From: Clostridiaceae bacterium
Lineage (GTDB): Bacteria > Bacillota > Clostridia > Lachnospirales > Lachnospiraceae
Direction of reading: 5' to 3'
NCBI GenBank assembly: GCA_009911305.1
Contig: QXXC01000002.1
Coordinates: 124,001 to 188,000 of the forward strand
DNA: 64,000 nt
Under the pieces are notes generated by a model, which did not search any database, was not told the DNA's origin, and saw nothing but the letters and a program-made list of their open reading frames with translations. Both the position numbers and the translations under genes were made by a program. Of this stretch, positions 1-8,184 are shown one piece after another; the first letter of the stretch is position 1; each line of letters begins with the position of its first letter.

Positions 1-1
1 C

Positions 2-463
2 GCGGATGTGGGGATTGTGGGAAAGGATATTCTGCTGGAAAGCCGGCCGGATGTGTATGAGCTTCTGGATCTCGGGCTGGGGCGCTGCCGGATGTGCACA
101 GCCGCAAGGGAGGATTACGCAGAGGATCCGGATCGCCCGCTCCGCGTGGCGACCAAGTTTCCGAATATTGCCAAAGCGCATTATGCGAAGATGAGCCGGG
201 ATATTGATATCATTAAGCTGAACGGGAGCATCGAGCTGGCGCCGATCCTGGGACTGTCGGATGTGATAGTGGATATTGTGGAGTCGGGCAGCACGATCCG
301 GGAGAATCATTTGAGAATTTTAGAGGAATTTCTGGCGATCAGCGCCCGTTTTATTGCCAATAAAAGCAGCTATGAGTTTAAAAATGAGGAGATTAACGCC
401 ATGCTGGGACGGCTGGAGGATGCGGCGCTGAAGGAAGGCCCGCATAAAACAGCGGCGCTTTAG
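2..463 (+). CDS. hisG: ATP phosphoribosyltransferase, C-terminal part (5' end outside window)
   Basis: HisG condenses ATP with PRPP, the first step of histidine synthesis. The reading frame is already open at the left edge (ADVGIVGKDIL, the conserved GIVGKD segment), so the gene is cut by the window. About 153 residues remain, including the PRPP-loop region IVDIVESGSTIRENHL. The protein ends soon after this loop with no regulatory ACT-like domain. That suggests the short form of HisG, which in known cases needs a HisZ partner (not visible here). It heads the his genes that follow on the same strand, 139 bp upstream of hisC. The in-frame GTG at 8 is internal, not a start. Confidence 0.93.
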   Translation, partial: ADVGIVGKDILLESRPDVYELLDLGLGRCRMCTAAREDYAEDPDRPLRVATKFPNIAKAHYAKMSRDIDIIKLNGSIELAPILGLSDVIVDIVESGSTIRENHLRILEEFLAISARFIANKSSYEFKNEEINAMLGRLEDAALKEGPHKTAAL

Positions 464-602
464 CGGACTGTGAACCGCAGCCGCGCGGTTGGATTTAAAT
501 AATCGCTCAGACAGCGTGAACGGATGCGGATGGCTGCGGTTTTTGGAAATTCAGACGCCCGGGGGATTTCCGGGATTCCGTCAGATCAGGAGGAGCACAG
601 AT

Positions 603-1715
603 ATGAGCCGTTTTTTAAGTAAATCAGGTCAGGCGCTTTTGCCCTACACGCCGGGCGAGCAGCCGAAGGGAAGGAAGTTTATCAAGCTGAATACAAATGA
701 AAGCCCTTATCCGCCGAGCCCGAATGTGGCTAAAGCGATTCTGGCGGGCTTTGAAGAGAGCGATGGAACGGATCCGGCGCCGACGGAGATTGCGAATCTG
801 CGCCTGTATTCGGATCCGGAGGCAAAGCCGCTTGTAAAGGCCATTGCGGATTATTATGGAGTGGAGCCGGATCAGGTGATTGTGGGCAACGGATCGGATG
901 AGATACTGGCGTTTGCGTTCCGGGCCTTTTGCGATAAGGAGAGCCCGCTTCTGGCCGCGGATATTACATACGGCTTTTATCCGGCGCTGTGCGGGCTTTT
1001 GGATATCCCCTACCGCACGGCGGCGCTTAAGGATGATTTTTCGGTTGACACTGAGGATTATAAGGGCTGCGGATGCAATTGCATCATCGCCAACCCGAAC
1101 GCGCCGACCGGGATGGCGCTGCCGCTTTCGGCGATTGAGGAAATCCTGGCGGCGAATCAGGGGCAGGTGGTGATGGTTGACGAGGCGTATGTGGATTTTG
1201 GATGTGAGAGCGCGGTTTCCCTGCTGAAGCGCTATGAAAACCTGGTGGTGATCCAGACATTTTCCAAGTCGAGAAGCCTGGCAGGCGGGCGCGTGGGCTT
1301 TGCGATCGCGGGGAAAGAGCTGATCGCGGATATGAACCGGGTCAAATACAGCTTTAATCCTTATAACGTAAACCGCCTGTCCATGCTGGCCGCTGCGGAG
1401 GCGGTGAAAGACAGGGAATATACGAAGCTGTGCTGCGAGCGGATCTGCGGCACAAGAGAGAGGACGGCGCAGGGGCTCCGGGAGCTGGGCTTTAAGGTAC
1501 TGGATTCCAGGACAAATTTCCTGTTTGTAAAGAGTAATTCCATGGGCGGGAAGGCGTATTTTGACGGGCTGCGGGAGAACGGGATTCTGGTGCGGCGCTG
1601 GGACGCGGATCGGATAGGGGAATATCTGCGTGTTTCGATCGGCACGGACGGGGAGATGGAAGAATTTCTGGCCGTGACAAAGCGCCTGCTTTCTGACAGG
1701 GAGGCAAGAGGATGA
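603..1715 (+). CDS. hisC: Histidinol-phosphate aminotransferase
   Basis: This PLP-dependent fold-type I aminotransferase converts imidazole-acetol phosphate to histidinol phosphate. The frame is open from an upstream TTG at 489, but the ATG at 603 is preceded by AGGAGG at good spacing and starts MSRFLSKSG, giving 370 aa, normal for HisC. Visible motifs are KLNTNESPYPPSP near the N-terminus, NPNAPTG in the middle, DEAYVDF, and the PLP-lysine motif TFSKSRSLAGGRVGFA with the Schiff-base Lys near residue 222. RVSIGT near the end is the substrate-phosphate Arg region. It overlaps hisB by 4 bp (ATGA), so translation is probably coupled. Confidence 0.95.
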   Translation: MSRFLSKSGQALLPYTPGEQPKGRKFIKLNTNESPYPPSPNVAKAILAGFEESDGTDPAPTEIANLRLYSDPEAKPLVKAIADYYGVEPDQVIVGNGSDEILAFAFRAFCDKESPLLAADITYGFYPALCGLLDIPYRTAALKDDFSVDTEDYKGCGCNCIIANPNAPTGMALPLSAIEEILAANQGQVVMVDEAYVDFGCESAVSLLKRYENLVVIQTFSKSRSLAGGRVGFAIAGKELIADMNRVKYSFNPYNVNRLSMLAAAEAVKDREYTKLCCERICGTRERTAQGLRELGFKVLDSRTNFLFVKSNSMGGKAYFDGLRENGILVRRWDADRIGEYLRVSIGTDGEMEEFLAVTKRLLSDREARG

Positions 1716-2305
1716 AGCGGCGGACAGCATATCTGGAGCGGAAAACAAAGGAGACCGACATCCGGTTAAGGCTTGATCTGGACGGGAGCGGTATCCATGA
1801 GGTAAAAACCGGCTGCGGGTTTCTTGACCATATGCTGGAGCTCTTTTCGCACCACGGGCGTTTTGATCTGACAGTTTGCTGCGAGGGCGATACGCATGTG
1901 GATTATCATCACACTACAGAGGATATCGGGATCGCCCTTGGACAGGCTTTTGCGGAGGCGCTGGGGGACAAGCGGGGAATACGGCGGTACGGCAGCATGC
2001 TTCTTCCTATGGATGAAACGCTGATGCTGACAGCCCTGGATATCAGCGGCCGGGCGTATCTGGTGATGGACGCGGAGATCCCATCCCAGAAAGTGGGCGA
2101 TTTTGATACGGAGCTGGTTCGGGAATTTATGTATGCATTTGCGCAGAATGCAAGGCTGACCCTTCATTTTAAGAAATTACATGGGGAAAACAGCCATCAT
2201 CTGATTGAGGCGATGTTCAAGGGGCTGGGCCGGGCGCTCCGGGAGGCGGTGTCCATTGAGGAGGCGCACAGGGATGAGATTCCCTCCTCAAAAGGGGTTC
2301 TCTGA
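1712..2305 (+). CDS. hisB: Imidazoleglycerol-phosphate dehydratase
   Basis: HisB (IGPD) dehydrates imidazole-glycerol phosphate to imidazole-acetol phosphate. At 197 aa it is the monofunctional type with no HAD phosphatase domain fused, so histidinol-phosphate phosphatase must come from elsewhere. The manganese-binding motifs are present: GCGFLDHMLELFSHHGRFDL, DYHHTTEDIGIALGQ and, near the C-terminus, SHHLIEAMFKGLGRALREA. The ATG overlaps the hisC stop by 4 bp. A 71-bp gap separates it from hisH. Confidence 0.95.
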   Translation: MKRRTAYLERKTKETDIRLRLDLDGSGIHEVKTGCGFLDHMLELFSHHGRFDLTVCCEGDTHVDYHHTTEDIGIALGQAFAEALGDKRGIRRYGSMLLPMDETLMLTALDISGRAYLVMDAEIPSQKVGDFDTELVREFMYAFAQNARLTLHFKKLHGENSHHLIEAMFKGLGRALREAVSIEEAHRDEIPSSKGVL

Positions 2306-2376
2306 GAGATGGAGCCGTAACCGTCCCGGCTGCCTGAACAGTTTCTTACCTGAAACCATAACAGGGGAGGCAGATT

Positions 2377-2994
2377 ATGATTACGATTATTGACTATGGA
2401 GTTGGCAATTTATTTTCTCTCAGCAGTTCCCTGCGCTTTCTGGGACTGGAGAACCGGATCAGCGGGAAAAAGGAGGATCTGGTTCAGGCGGATCGGATTA
2501 TCCTGCCGGGTGTGGGCGCGTTTGGGGACGCGGTTTCAAAGCTGCGCCAGTCTGGCCTGGTGGATACGATAAAGGGCGAGGCGGCGAAGGGAAAGCCCAT
2601 CATGGGAATCTGCCTTGGCATGCAGCTCTTATTTGACAAGAGCTATGAGTACGGCGAATTTGAGGGCCTGGGCCTGATCCCGGGGGCGATGAAGCCGCTT
2701 AAGGGTGAGATTCCCGCCTCCTTAAAGGTACCGCATATGGGCTGGAACAGCCTTCGGTTTACAGAAAAGGGAAAGAAGCACCCGCTGTTTAAATATTCCT
2801 TGGAAGGGGATTATGTGTATTTTGTACACAGCTATTATGGAAAGGACTGCGAAGAGAGCCTTCTGGCGGTTTCGGAGTACGGGATTTCGGTGACAGCGGC
2901 CGCGGCCAATGGAAATGTGATGGGAACACAGTTTCATCCGGAGAAGAGCGGTGCGGCGGGCCTTCGGATCTTGAAGGCGTTTTCGGAGATTTGA
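2377..2994 (+). CDS. hisH: Imidazole glycerol phosphate synthase, glutaminase subunit
   Basis: HisH is the class I glutamine amidotransferase that supplies ammonia to HisF. The N-terminus MITIIDYGVGNL is typical. The nucleophile Cys lies in GICLGMQLLF at about residue 79, and the His/Glu of the triad are in QFHPEKSG near the C-terminus. At 205 aa it has normal length. It lies between hisB and hisA; the partner hisF is two genes downstream in the same operon, as expected for a HisH-HisF complex. The start is preceded by AGGGGAGG. Confidence 0.95.
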   Translation: MITIIDYGVGNLFSLSSSLRFLGLENRISGKKEDLVQADRIILPGVGAFGDAVSKLRQSGLVDTIKGEAAKGKPIMGICLGMQLLFDKSYEYGEFEGLGLIPGAMKPLKGEIPASLKVPHMGWNSLRFTEKGKKHPLFKYSLEGDYVYFVHSYYGKDCEESLLAVSEYGISVTAAAANGNVMGTQFHPEKSGAAGLRILKAFSEI

Positions 2995-3006
2995 GAAGGA
3001 GGCAAA

Positions 3007-3714
3007 ATGGAGTTATTTCCGGCGATTGATTTGAGGGATGGGAACGCGGTGCGCCTGGTGGAAGGCGATTACGCGAGGATGACGGTATTCAGCTCTGATC
3101 CGGCGGCGGTGGCTATGGGCTTTAAGGAGCAGGGGGCGAAAAACCTTCATGTCGTGGATCTGGACGGGGCAAAGGACGCGGCGCTGGCGAATTTTTCCAC
3201 GATCCGGCGTCTGATTGAAGAAAGCGGCCTTTTTGTGGAGGTCGGCGGCGGTATCCGGACGGAAGATGCGATCGATTCCTATTTATCACTGGGAGCCGGA
3301 CGGGTGATCCTGGGAACCGCGGCGGTGACAGATTACCCGTTTCTGGAGGAAATGGTAAAAAAGTACGGCGGCAGGATTGCCGTGGGCGTGGACACGAAGG
3401 ACGGCTGCGTGGCGACGCACGGATGGCTGGAGACGAGCGCGCTAAAGGGCGTGGATTTTTGCCGGCGGCTGAGGGACAGCGGTGTGAAAACCGTGATTTA
3501 CACGGATATTTCCAGGGACGGAAGGATGCAGGGGACGAACCTTTCGCTGTATGAGGAGCTCTCACAGATTCAGGGGCTTGACATCATTGCATCCGGGGGA
3601 ATCAGCAGCCTGGAGGAGATCGTGAAGCTGAAGGATGTGGTTCATGGGGCTATCCTTGGCAAGGCGCTTTATGTGGGGGCAATTGATTTGAGAGAGGCCC
3701 TTATGAACGCTTAG
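3007..3714 (+). CDS. hisA: Phosphoribosyl-formimino-AICAR ribotide isomerase
   Basis: HisA opens the ribose ring of ProFAR to PRFAR by an Amadori rearrangement on a TIM barrel. The N-terminus MELFPAIDLRDGNAVRLVEG carries the catalytic Asp8. The second half has VGVDTKDG and YTDISRDGRMQGTN, and the phosphate-binding glycine motifs are VEVGGGIRTE and IASGGISSLEEI. Length is 235 aa. An AGAAGGAGG site sits just before the ATG, 12 bp after hisH. Confidence 0.95.
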   Translation: MELFPAIDLRDGNAVRLVEGDYARMTVFSSDPAAVAMGFKEQGAKNLHVVDLDGAKDAALANFSTIRRLIEESGLFVEVGGGIRTEDAIDSYLSLGAGRVILGTAAVTDYPFLEEMVKKYGGRIAVGVDTKDGCVATHGWLETSALKGVDFCRRLRDSGVKTVIYTDISRDGRMQGTNLSLYEELSQIQGLDIIASGGISSLEEIVKLKDVVHGAILGKALYVGAIDLREALMNA

Positions 3715-3755
3715 AATAGGGATAAGCGATGGATTGAGAGCTCTGGGAGGCATTT

Positions 3756-4511
3756 ATGATAACAAAACGAATTATCCCGTGTCTGGACGTAAAGGACGGA
3801 CGCGTTGTGAAGGGCGTGAATTTTGAGGGGATCCGGGATGTGGCGGATCCGGTGGAGATGGCCCGCTTTTACAATGAGAGCGGCGCGGATGAGCTTGTAT
3901 TTTATGATATCACGGCTAGCGTTGAGGGCAGGAAGCTGTTTACAGATATACTGACAGAAACGGCGCGGCAGGTATTTATTCCCCTGACCGTCGGCGGCGG
4001 GATCGGCGCGGTTGCGGATTTTGACCGTGTGTTAAAGTGCGGCGCGGACAAGGTGAGCGTAAACAGCGGGGCCATCCGCAACCCGGATCTCATCGACGAG
4101 GCGGCCAGAAAGTACGGAAACCAGTGCGTGGTGCTCTCCATGGATGTCAAACGCGTGGATGGGAGATTTATGGTGTTTCAGAACGGCGGCCGTGTAAATA
4201 CTGGGCTGGACGCGCTTTTGTGGGCGGCGGAAGGCGTGCGGCGCGGGGCCGGCGAGCTGGTGGTCAACAGCATTGACACAGACGGCGTGAAGCAGGGCTT
4301 TGACATGGAGCTGCTCACAGCCATTGCAGAGCGCGTGGATGTGCCGATCATTGCGTCAGGCGGCGCGGGCTGTAAGGAAGATTTTCTTAAGCTGTTTTCC
4401 TGCCCGAAGATCGACGCAGGGCTGGCGGCCAGTATTTTCCACCGGCGCGAGGTTGATATTGCGGATCTGAAGGATTATTTAGGCAAAAACGGAGTGGAGA
4501 TAAGGAAATGA
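3756..4511 (+). CDS. hisF: Imidazole glycerol phosphate synthase, cyclase subunit
   Basis: HisF uses ammonia from HisH to make imidazole-glycerol phosphate and AICAR. It is a 251-aa TIM barrel. The N-terminal motif IIPCLDVKDGRVVKGVNFEG has the general acid Asp11, and the second catalytic Asp lies in SMDVKRVDG. Phosphate-binding loops are TVGGGIGAVADF and IIASGGAGCKEDF. It follows hisA by 41 bp and overlaps hisIE by 4 bp (ATGA), so the last two genes are probably translationally coupled. Confidence 0.95.
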   Translation: MITKRIIPCLDVKDGRVVKGVNFEGIRDVADPVEMARFYNESGADELVFYDITASVEGRKLFTDILTETARQVFIPLTVGGGIGAVADFDRVLKCGADKVSVNSGAIRNPDLIDEAARKYGNQCVVLSMDVKRVDGRFMVFQNGGRVNTGLDALLWAAEGVRRGAGELVVNSIDTDGVKQGFDMELLTAIAERVDVPIIASGGAGCKEDFLKLFSCPKIDAGLAASIFHRREVDIADLKDYLGKNGVEIRK

Positions 4512-5167
4512 TGGAGATGAATGTAAAGCCGGATGAGCTTGCGTGGAACGACCAGGGCCTGATTCCGGCGATTGTACAGGATTATTACAGCAAAAAGACC
4601 CTGATGATGGCCTGGATGAACCGGGAGAGCCTGGAGATCAGCATCCGGGAGAAGATGACCTGCTTTTACAGCCGCAGCCGCCGGACGCTCTGGAGAAAGG
4701 GCGAGACGAGCGGGAACCGGCAGCATATTGTCTCTGTCAGCGCGGACTGCGATCGCGATACGCTGCTGATCGAGGTGATCAAGGACGGCCCGGCCTGCCA
4801 TACCGGAGCGGAGAGCTGCTTTTTTGAGCCGGTCTTTCAGAATGAGGAGATCGGGCCGTTTTCGTATGAGGGGCTGTATGAGATGCTGAAAGGGCGGAAG
4901 ACGCAGCCCAAAGAGGGTAGTTATACGACCTACCTGTTTGAAAAGGGGCCCGATAAAATTCTTAAAAAGGTCGGGGAGGAGTGTACAGAGGTTATCATTG
5001 CCGCGGCAAAGAAGGATAAAGAGGAGACGGTGTATGAGATCGCGGATCTCTGCTATCATGTGATGGTGCTGATGGCAGAGGCGGGGATATCGGTGGAAGA
5101 TGTCACGAAGGAGCTGGCAGGGCGGCATGTGGTGGATCACAAGGTGAAGCAGGAGTATATGAAATAG
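4508..5167 (+). CDS. hisI: Bifunctional phosphoribosyl-AMP cyclohydrolase / phosphoribosyl-ATP pyrophosphatase
   Basis: HisIE carries steps 2 and 3 of the pathway on one chain of 219 aa. Residues about 1-110 are the cyclohydrolase: MMAWMNRESLE, CFYSRSRRTLWRKGETSGN, the metal-binding DCDRDTLLIEV and CHTGAESCFF. Residues about 115-219 are the all-alpha pyrophosphatase, with YTTYLFEKGPDKILKKVGEE, CTEVIIAAAKKDKEE and YEIADLCYHVMVLMAEAG. This is the last gene of the operon. It overlaps hisF by 4 bp and is followed 8 bp later by a strong stem-loop. Confidence 0.95.
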   Translation: MMEMNVKPDELAWNDQGLIPAIVQDYYSKKTLMMAWMNRESLEISIREKMTCFYSRSRRTLWRKGETSGNRQHIVSVSADCDRDTLLIEVIKDGPACHTGAESCFFEPVFQNEEIGPFSYEGLYEMLKGRKTQPKEGSYTTYLFEKGPDKILKKVGEECTEVIIAAAKKDKEETVYEIADLCYHVMVLMAEAGISVEDVTKELAGRHVVDHKVKQEYMK

Positions 5168-5175
5168 GGGGAGCG

Positions 5176-5200
5176 CGATTGCTGCCGGCGGCAGCAATCG
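5176..5200 (+). terminator. Stem-loop at the end of the his operon
   Basis: There is a perfect 11-bp inverted repeat (CGATTGCTGCC / GGCAGCAATCG) with a 3-nt loop, 8 bp after the hisIE stop codon. The following bases are TTTATG, so the T-tract is poor. It is probably the operon terminator or an mRNA 3'-end stabiliser. Confidence 0.6.
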
Positions 5201-5321
5201 TTTATGCAAATCAGATGATGCAGTTTCGCGGATCAGACTTTGAGCGTACCTTTCAGTTGCATTCGGATGATATTGTCAGAGATGGCATAACCCGGGTTGA
5301 AATCAGGAAGGAAGCGGTAAA

Positions 5322-5465
5322 ATGGATAATCATATATTTACACTAAAAGATATTGTAAGTTTGGTAAAACCGATTGCTGAAAAATATAAGGTAAAAGAGA
5401 TATATCTGTTTGGGTCTTATGCAAGAGGAGAGGCTGACGGAGACAGCGATCTGTTCGGCAAATAA
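5322..5465 (+). pseudogene. Truncated MNT-type nucleotidyltransferase (minimal nucleotidyltransferase remnant)
   Basis: The 47-codon frame begins MDNHIFTLKDIVSLVKPI and contains FGSYARGEADGDSDL, the GS-x10-DxD core of minimal nucleotidyltransferases such as MntA antitoxins. Normally the second Asp of DxD and about 50 more residues follow; here the frame runs into FGK and a stop right after SDL, so the catalytic metal site is incomplete. The HEPN partner usually found downstream is absent. A convergent aldo/keto reductase gene ends 2 bp later, so the 3' part was probably lost in a deletion. An overlapping short frame just upstream (5215-5343) may be another remnant. Confidence 0.6.
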
Positions 5466-5466
5466 T

Positions 5467-6597
5467 CTACGATATCTTCTTCACAAAATCCGCCATCGCC
5501 TCTGAGATCTTGATCTGCTGCGGACAGACTGCCTCGCAGCTCCGGCATCCGATGCATGCTGACGGCTTCTTTTCATCCGGCAGCGCGGACAGGGCCATCG
5601 GGGCGAGGAAGCCGCCTTCTGTGAAGCAGTGCTCATTGTACAGGGATAAAAGCTCCGGGATATTCAGGTCCTTGGGGCAATGGCTGACGCAGTAATGACA
5701 GGAGGTGCAGGGAAGCGTTTTCCTGCCGAGCATCTCGTCTGCGATGTGCAGCAAAGCGCCCATCTCTTTCTCATTCAGCGGACGCTCGTCCTCAAAGGTG
5801 CGGATATTTTCCTCCATTTGCTCAAGGCTCGACATGCCGGAGAGTGTCACAGTCACGCCCTCGACGGACTGCAGGAAGCGGAAGGCCCATGCGGGAACCG
5901 GCTCGTCCGGTCGAAGGCTTTTAAGCGTCTGTTCGTGTTCTTCCGGCAGGGAGGCAAGACGTCCGCCGCGCAGAGGTTCCATCACCCAGACCGGGATATG
6001 GTACTCTTTTAAAAGCTCTGTCTTTGCTTTCGCGTCCTGGAAGAACCAGTCTAAGTAGTTGAGCTGGATCTGGCAGAATTCCATCTGCGGACCGTACGCT
6101 TCCAGGAAGCGCTTCATCACATCATAGCTTCCGTGGGCGGAGAAACCGAGATGGCGGATGCGGCCGTTTTTCTTCTGCTCTGTTAAGTAATCGTAAATGC
6201 CGTATTCGGGATTTAAATAGGCGTCAATGTTCATTTCGCACACATTGTGGAACAGATAAAAGTCAAAATAGTCCACCCGGCATTTTTCAAGCTGTCTCTC
6301 AAAAATTTCACGGATCTTTCCCATATTCGACAGATCATAGCCCGGGAATTTGGTGGCCAGATAAAAGCGCTCCCTGGGGTATTCGCTTAAAAGCTCGCCT
6401 ATGACGGATTCGGAACGGCCGCTGTGGTAGCCCCATGCGGTGTCGTAATAGTTGACGCCGTGTTCCATGGCATATGCGACCATCTGCTTTGCCGCCTCTT
6501 TATTGATGCGGGAGTCGTCCCCGCCGATGACGGGAAGGCGCATCGCGCCCATGCCAAGAGCCGATAATTTTGTGTTTTGGAATACTTTGTAAACCAT
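5467..6597 (-). CDS. Aldo/keto reductase with C-terminal 4Fe-4S ferredoxin domain
   Basis: This is a 376-aa fusion. Residues about 1-270 are an NADPH-dependent aldo/keto reductase barrel, with YYDTAWGYHSGRSE (Asp and Tyr of the tetrad), YLATKFP (Lys) and FYLFHNV (His). Residues about 290-370 carry two cysteine motifs, CTSCHYCVSHCPKDLNIP and ACIGCRSCEAVCPQQIKI, typical of two [4Fe-4S] clusters. Such fusions are frequent in anaerobes; the substrate cannot be read from sequence. An AGGAGG site precedes the ATG. Its promoter has an unusual 19-bp spacer with a palindrome, listed separately. It converges on the his operon. Confidence 0.88.
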   Translation of the reverse strand: MVYKVFQNTKLSALGMGAMRLPVIGGDDSRINKEAAKQMVAYAMEHGVNYYDTAWGYHSGRSESVIGELLSEYPRERFYLATKFPGYDLSNMGKIREIFERQLEKCRVDYFDFYLFHNVCEMNIDAYLNPEYGIYDYLTEQKKNGRIRHLGFSAHGSYDVMKRFLEAYGPQMEFCQIQLNYLDWFFQDAKAKTELLKEYHIPVWVMEPLRGGRLASLPEEHEQTLKSLRPDEPVPAWAFRFLQSVEGVTVTLSGMSSLEQMEENIRTFEDERPLNEKEMGALLHIADEMLGRKTLPCTSCHYCVSHCPKDLNIPELLSLYNEHCFTEGGFLAPMALSALPDEKKPSACIGCRSCEAVCPQQIKISEAMADFVKKIS

Positions 6598-6631
6598 ATA
6601 GTCAGCCTCCTGTATGTTTTTATATGGTTCT

Positions 6632-6662
6632 ATTATATCGGTTGAAGTATACTTTAAGTCAA
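6632..6662 (-). promoter_or_regulatory. MerR-style promoter of the aldo/keto reductase (19-bp spacer with palindrome)
   Basis: On the minus strand TTGACT and TATAAT are 19 bp apart rather than 17, and the spacer contains the perfect palindrome AAGTATACTT (6645-6654). This layout is the hallmark of promoters activated by MerR-family regulators. The -35 box overlaps the 3' end of the upstream symporter gene. No merR gene is in the window. Confidence 0.6.
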
Positions 6663-8056
6663 TGCTTTTTTACCTGGTTTCCCTCATATTCCTTCAAAGA
6701 CCGCATGGCCTCCCCGGAGAGGGGAATCAGGGCCATCATATTAAAGACGGTCATGAGCGCAATGCCGATATCGCCCAGATCCCACACAAAGGTATAGGCC
6801 TGCAGCCCGCCGACAAAGAGCATGATCAGAGCCAGAACCTTATAGAGCGTCTGAGACGTCCAGTTATCCCCGAACAGGTACGCGACATTCGGCCTGGCGT
6901 AAAACAGGATGCCGATAAAGGTGGAAAAGCTGAACAGCCACAGGATCACAGCGATAAATATGACGCCAAAGCTTCCGAGATGGTAATGCATGGCGGCCTG
7001 TAAAAGATCCATTCCGGCCTGCCCGGAGGTAAGGTTTTCCGGAGTCAGCAGCATGATCATGGCGGAGCAGCTACATATCACGATGGTGTCAATAAATACA
7101 CCGAAGGCCTGCAGCAGCCCCTCCTTGGCGGGATGGCTGATATCAGCGGCGGCAGCGGCGCAGGGGGCGGAGCCGGAGCCCGCCTCATTTGAGAACAGAC
7201 CGCGCTTGGCCCCGTTCATCAGCACAGCCCCAAAGCCGCCGGCCACGGCCTGCCGGAGCCCGAACGCCTCCTCAAAGATCTGCTTAAACACAGCCGGAAG
7301 CTGGCCCGCATTTTTGATAATAATAAACAGGGTAATAACAAAATAGAGCCCGGCCATGACGGGAACCACCAAATCCAGAACCTTGACGGTGGCATTCCTG
7401 CGCAGCACAATCACACCGGCTGTCAGGACGAGGATCAGGGTTGTCCAGATCGGGGGAATCCGGAACGCGTTTGCAAAGGAGGAGGAAACAGAGTTTCCGA
7501 TGACCTGGCTGATCCCGCACCAGCACAGGAGGCCGGAGAGGGCGAACAGCACGGCAATCACAGAGCGCTTTTTGCTCTCCCGCACGGTCTTTTTTGTAAA
7601 AAAACGGTGTATATACCATGCCGGGCCGCCGCGGAAGCCGCCGTAAAGGGGATCCGGATCCTTGTAAATCTGAGCCAGGGTCGCCTCGGCAAAGGCGGTC
7701 GAGGAGCCCAAAAGGGCAGTAACCCACATCCAGAATACAGCGCCCGGCCCTCCGGCGGAGATGGCGGCCACCACGCCCACCAGATTCCCCATGCCCACCC
7801 GCGTGGCGGTGGAGATGATCAGCGCCTGGATGCCGGAGATGGCGTCCGTTTTGACAGACGTTTTTTTCTCAAGAGTGATGCGGATCATGTCCGGAAACAG
7901 CCGGAACGGAAGAAATCTTGTCCGGACAGTAAAAAAGATGCCGGACGGAATCAGAATCAGAACGAGCAGAGAAAGTCCAAGCTCACTGCCGCCGGGGAGC
8001 GTGATCGTAAACAGATCGCCCCACAGAAGATTGTAAATCCATTGAATCAAAGCCAT
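6659..8056 (-). CDS. Sodium:alanine/glycine symporter family (AGCS) transporter
   Basis: This 465-aa multi-pass membrane protein belongs to the AGCS (alanine or glycine:cation symporter) family. Recognition features are VRTRFLPFRLFPDMIR near the N-terminus, the ATRVGMGNLVGVVAAIS segment, GAKRGLFSNEAGSGSAPCAA and the C-terminal amphipathic tail. About ten hydrophobic segments can be seen. It probably imports a small neutral amino acid with Na+; specificity is not readable. The gene is divergent from a LysR regulator with a shared 128-bp control region, so the regulator probably controls it. A second family member is at 48166-49590. Confidence 0.9.
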   Translation of the reverse strand: MALIQWIYNLLWGDLFTITLPGGSELGLSLLVLILIPSGIFFTVRTRFLPFRLFPDMIRITLEKKTSVKTDAISGIQALIISTATRVGMGNLVGVVAAISAGGPGAVFWMWVTALLGSSTAFAEATLAQIYKDPDPLYGGFRGGPAWYIHRFFTKKTVRESKKRSVIAVLFALSGLLCWCGISQVIGNSVSSSFANAFRIPPIWTTLILVLTAGVIVLRRNATVKVLDLVVPVMAGLYFVITLFIIIKNAGQLPAVFKQIFEEAFGLRQAVAGGFGAVLMNGAKRGLFSNEAGSGSAPCAAAAADISHPAKEGLLQAFGVFIDTIVICSCSAMIMLLTPENLTSGQAGMDLLQAAMHYHLGSFGVIFIAVILWLFSFSTFIGILFYARPNVAYLFGDNWTSQTLYKVLALIMLFVGGLQAYTFVWDLGDIGIALMTVFNMMALIPLSGEAMRSLKEYEGNQVKKH

Positions 8057-8096
8057 TGTTCATATCCTCTTTTATATTTGTATTTTCCTGAATTTT

Positions 8097-8125
8097 AGTA
8101 TATAGTAGAAAGTAGTATCTGTAAA
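8097..8125 (-). promoter_or_regulatory. Promoter of the AGCS symporter gene
   Basis: On the minus strand TTTACA and TATACT are separated by 17 bp, 41 bp upstream of the symporter ATG. The -35 box overlaps one arm of the TATCTGTA inverted repeat. Confidence 0.55.
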
Positions 8126-8163
8126 ATTAATTATTACAATACATACAATCGGAAATACAGATA
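8116..8163. promoter_or_regulatory. Inverted repeat between symporter and LysR gene (candidate operator)
   Basis: TATCTGTA (8116-8123) and TACAGATA (8156-8163) are perfect inverted copies 32 bp apart in the divergent intergenic region. One arm covers the -35 of the symporter promoter and the other lies just before the LysR ribosome site. The geometry suits a LysR-type tetramer contacting two sites. Confidence 0.45.
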
Positions 8164-8184
8164 GACTGCCGAAGGAGGGGCGCA

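Noticed and set aside
624-1748. 374-codon open frame on the minus strand across hisC
   Set aside because: It is the antisense shadow of a clear hisC; the translation is Arg/His/Leu/Pro-rich without motifs.
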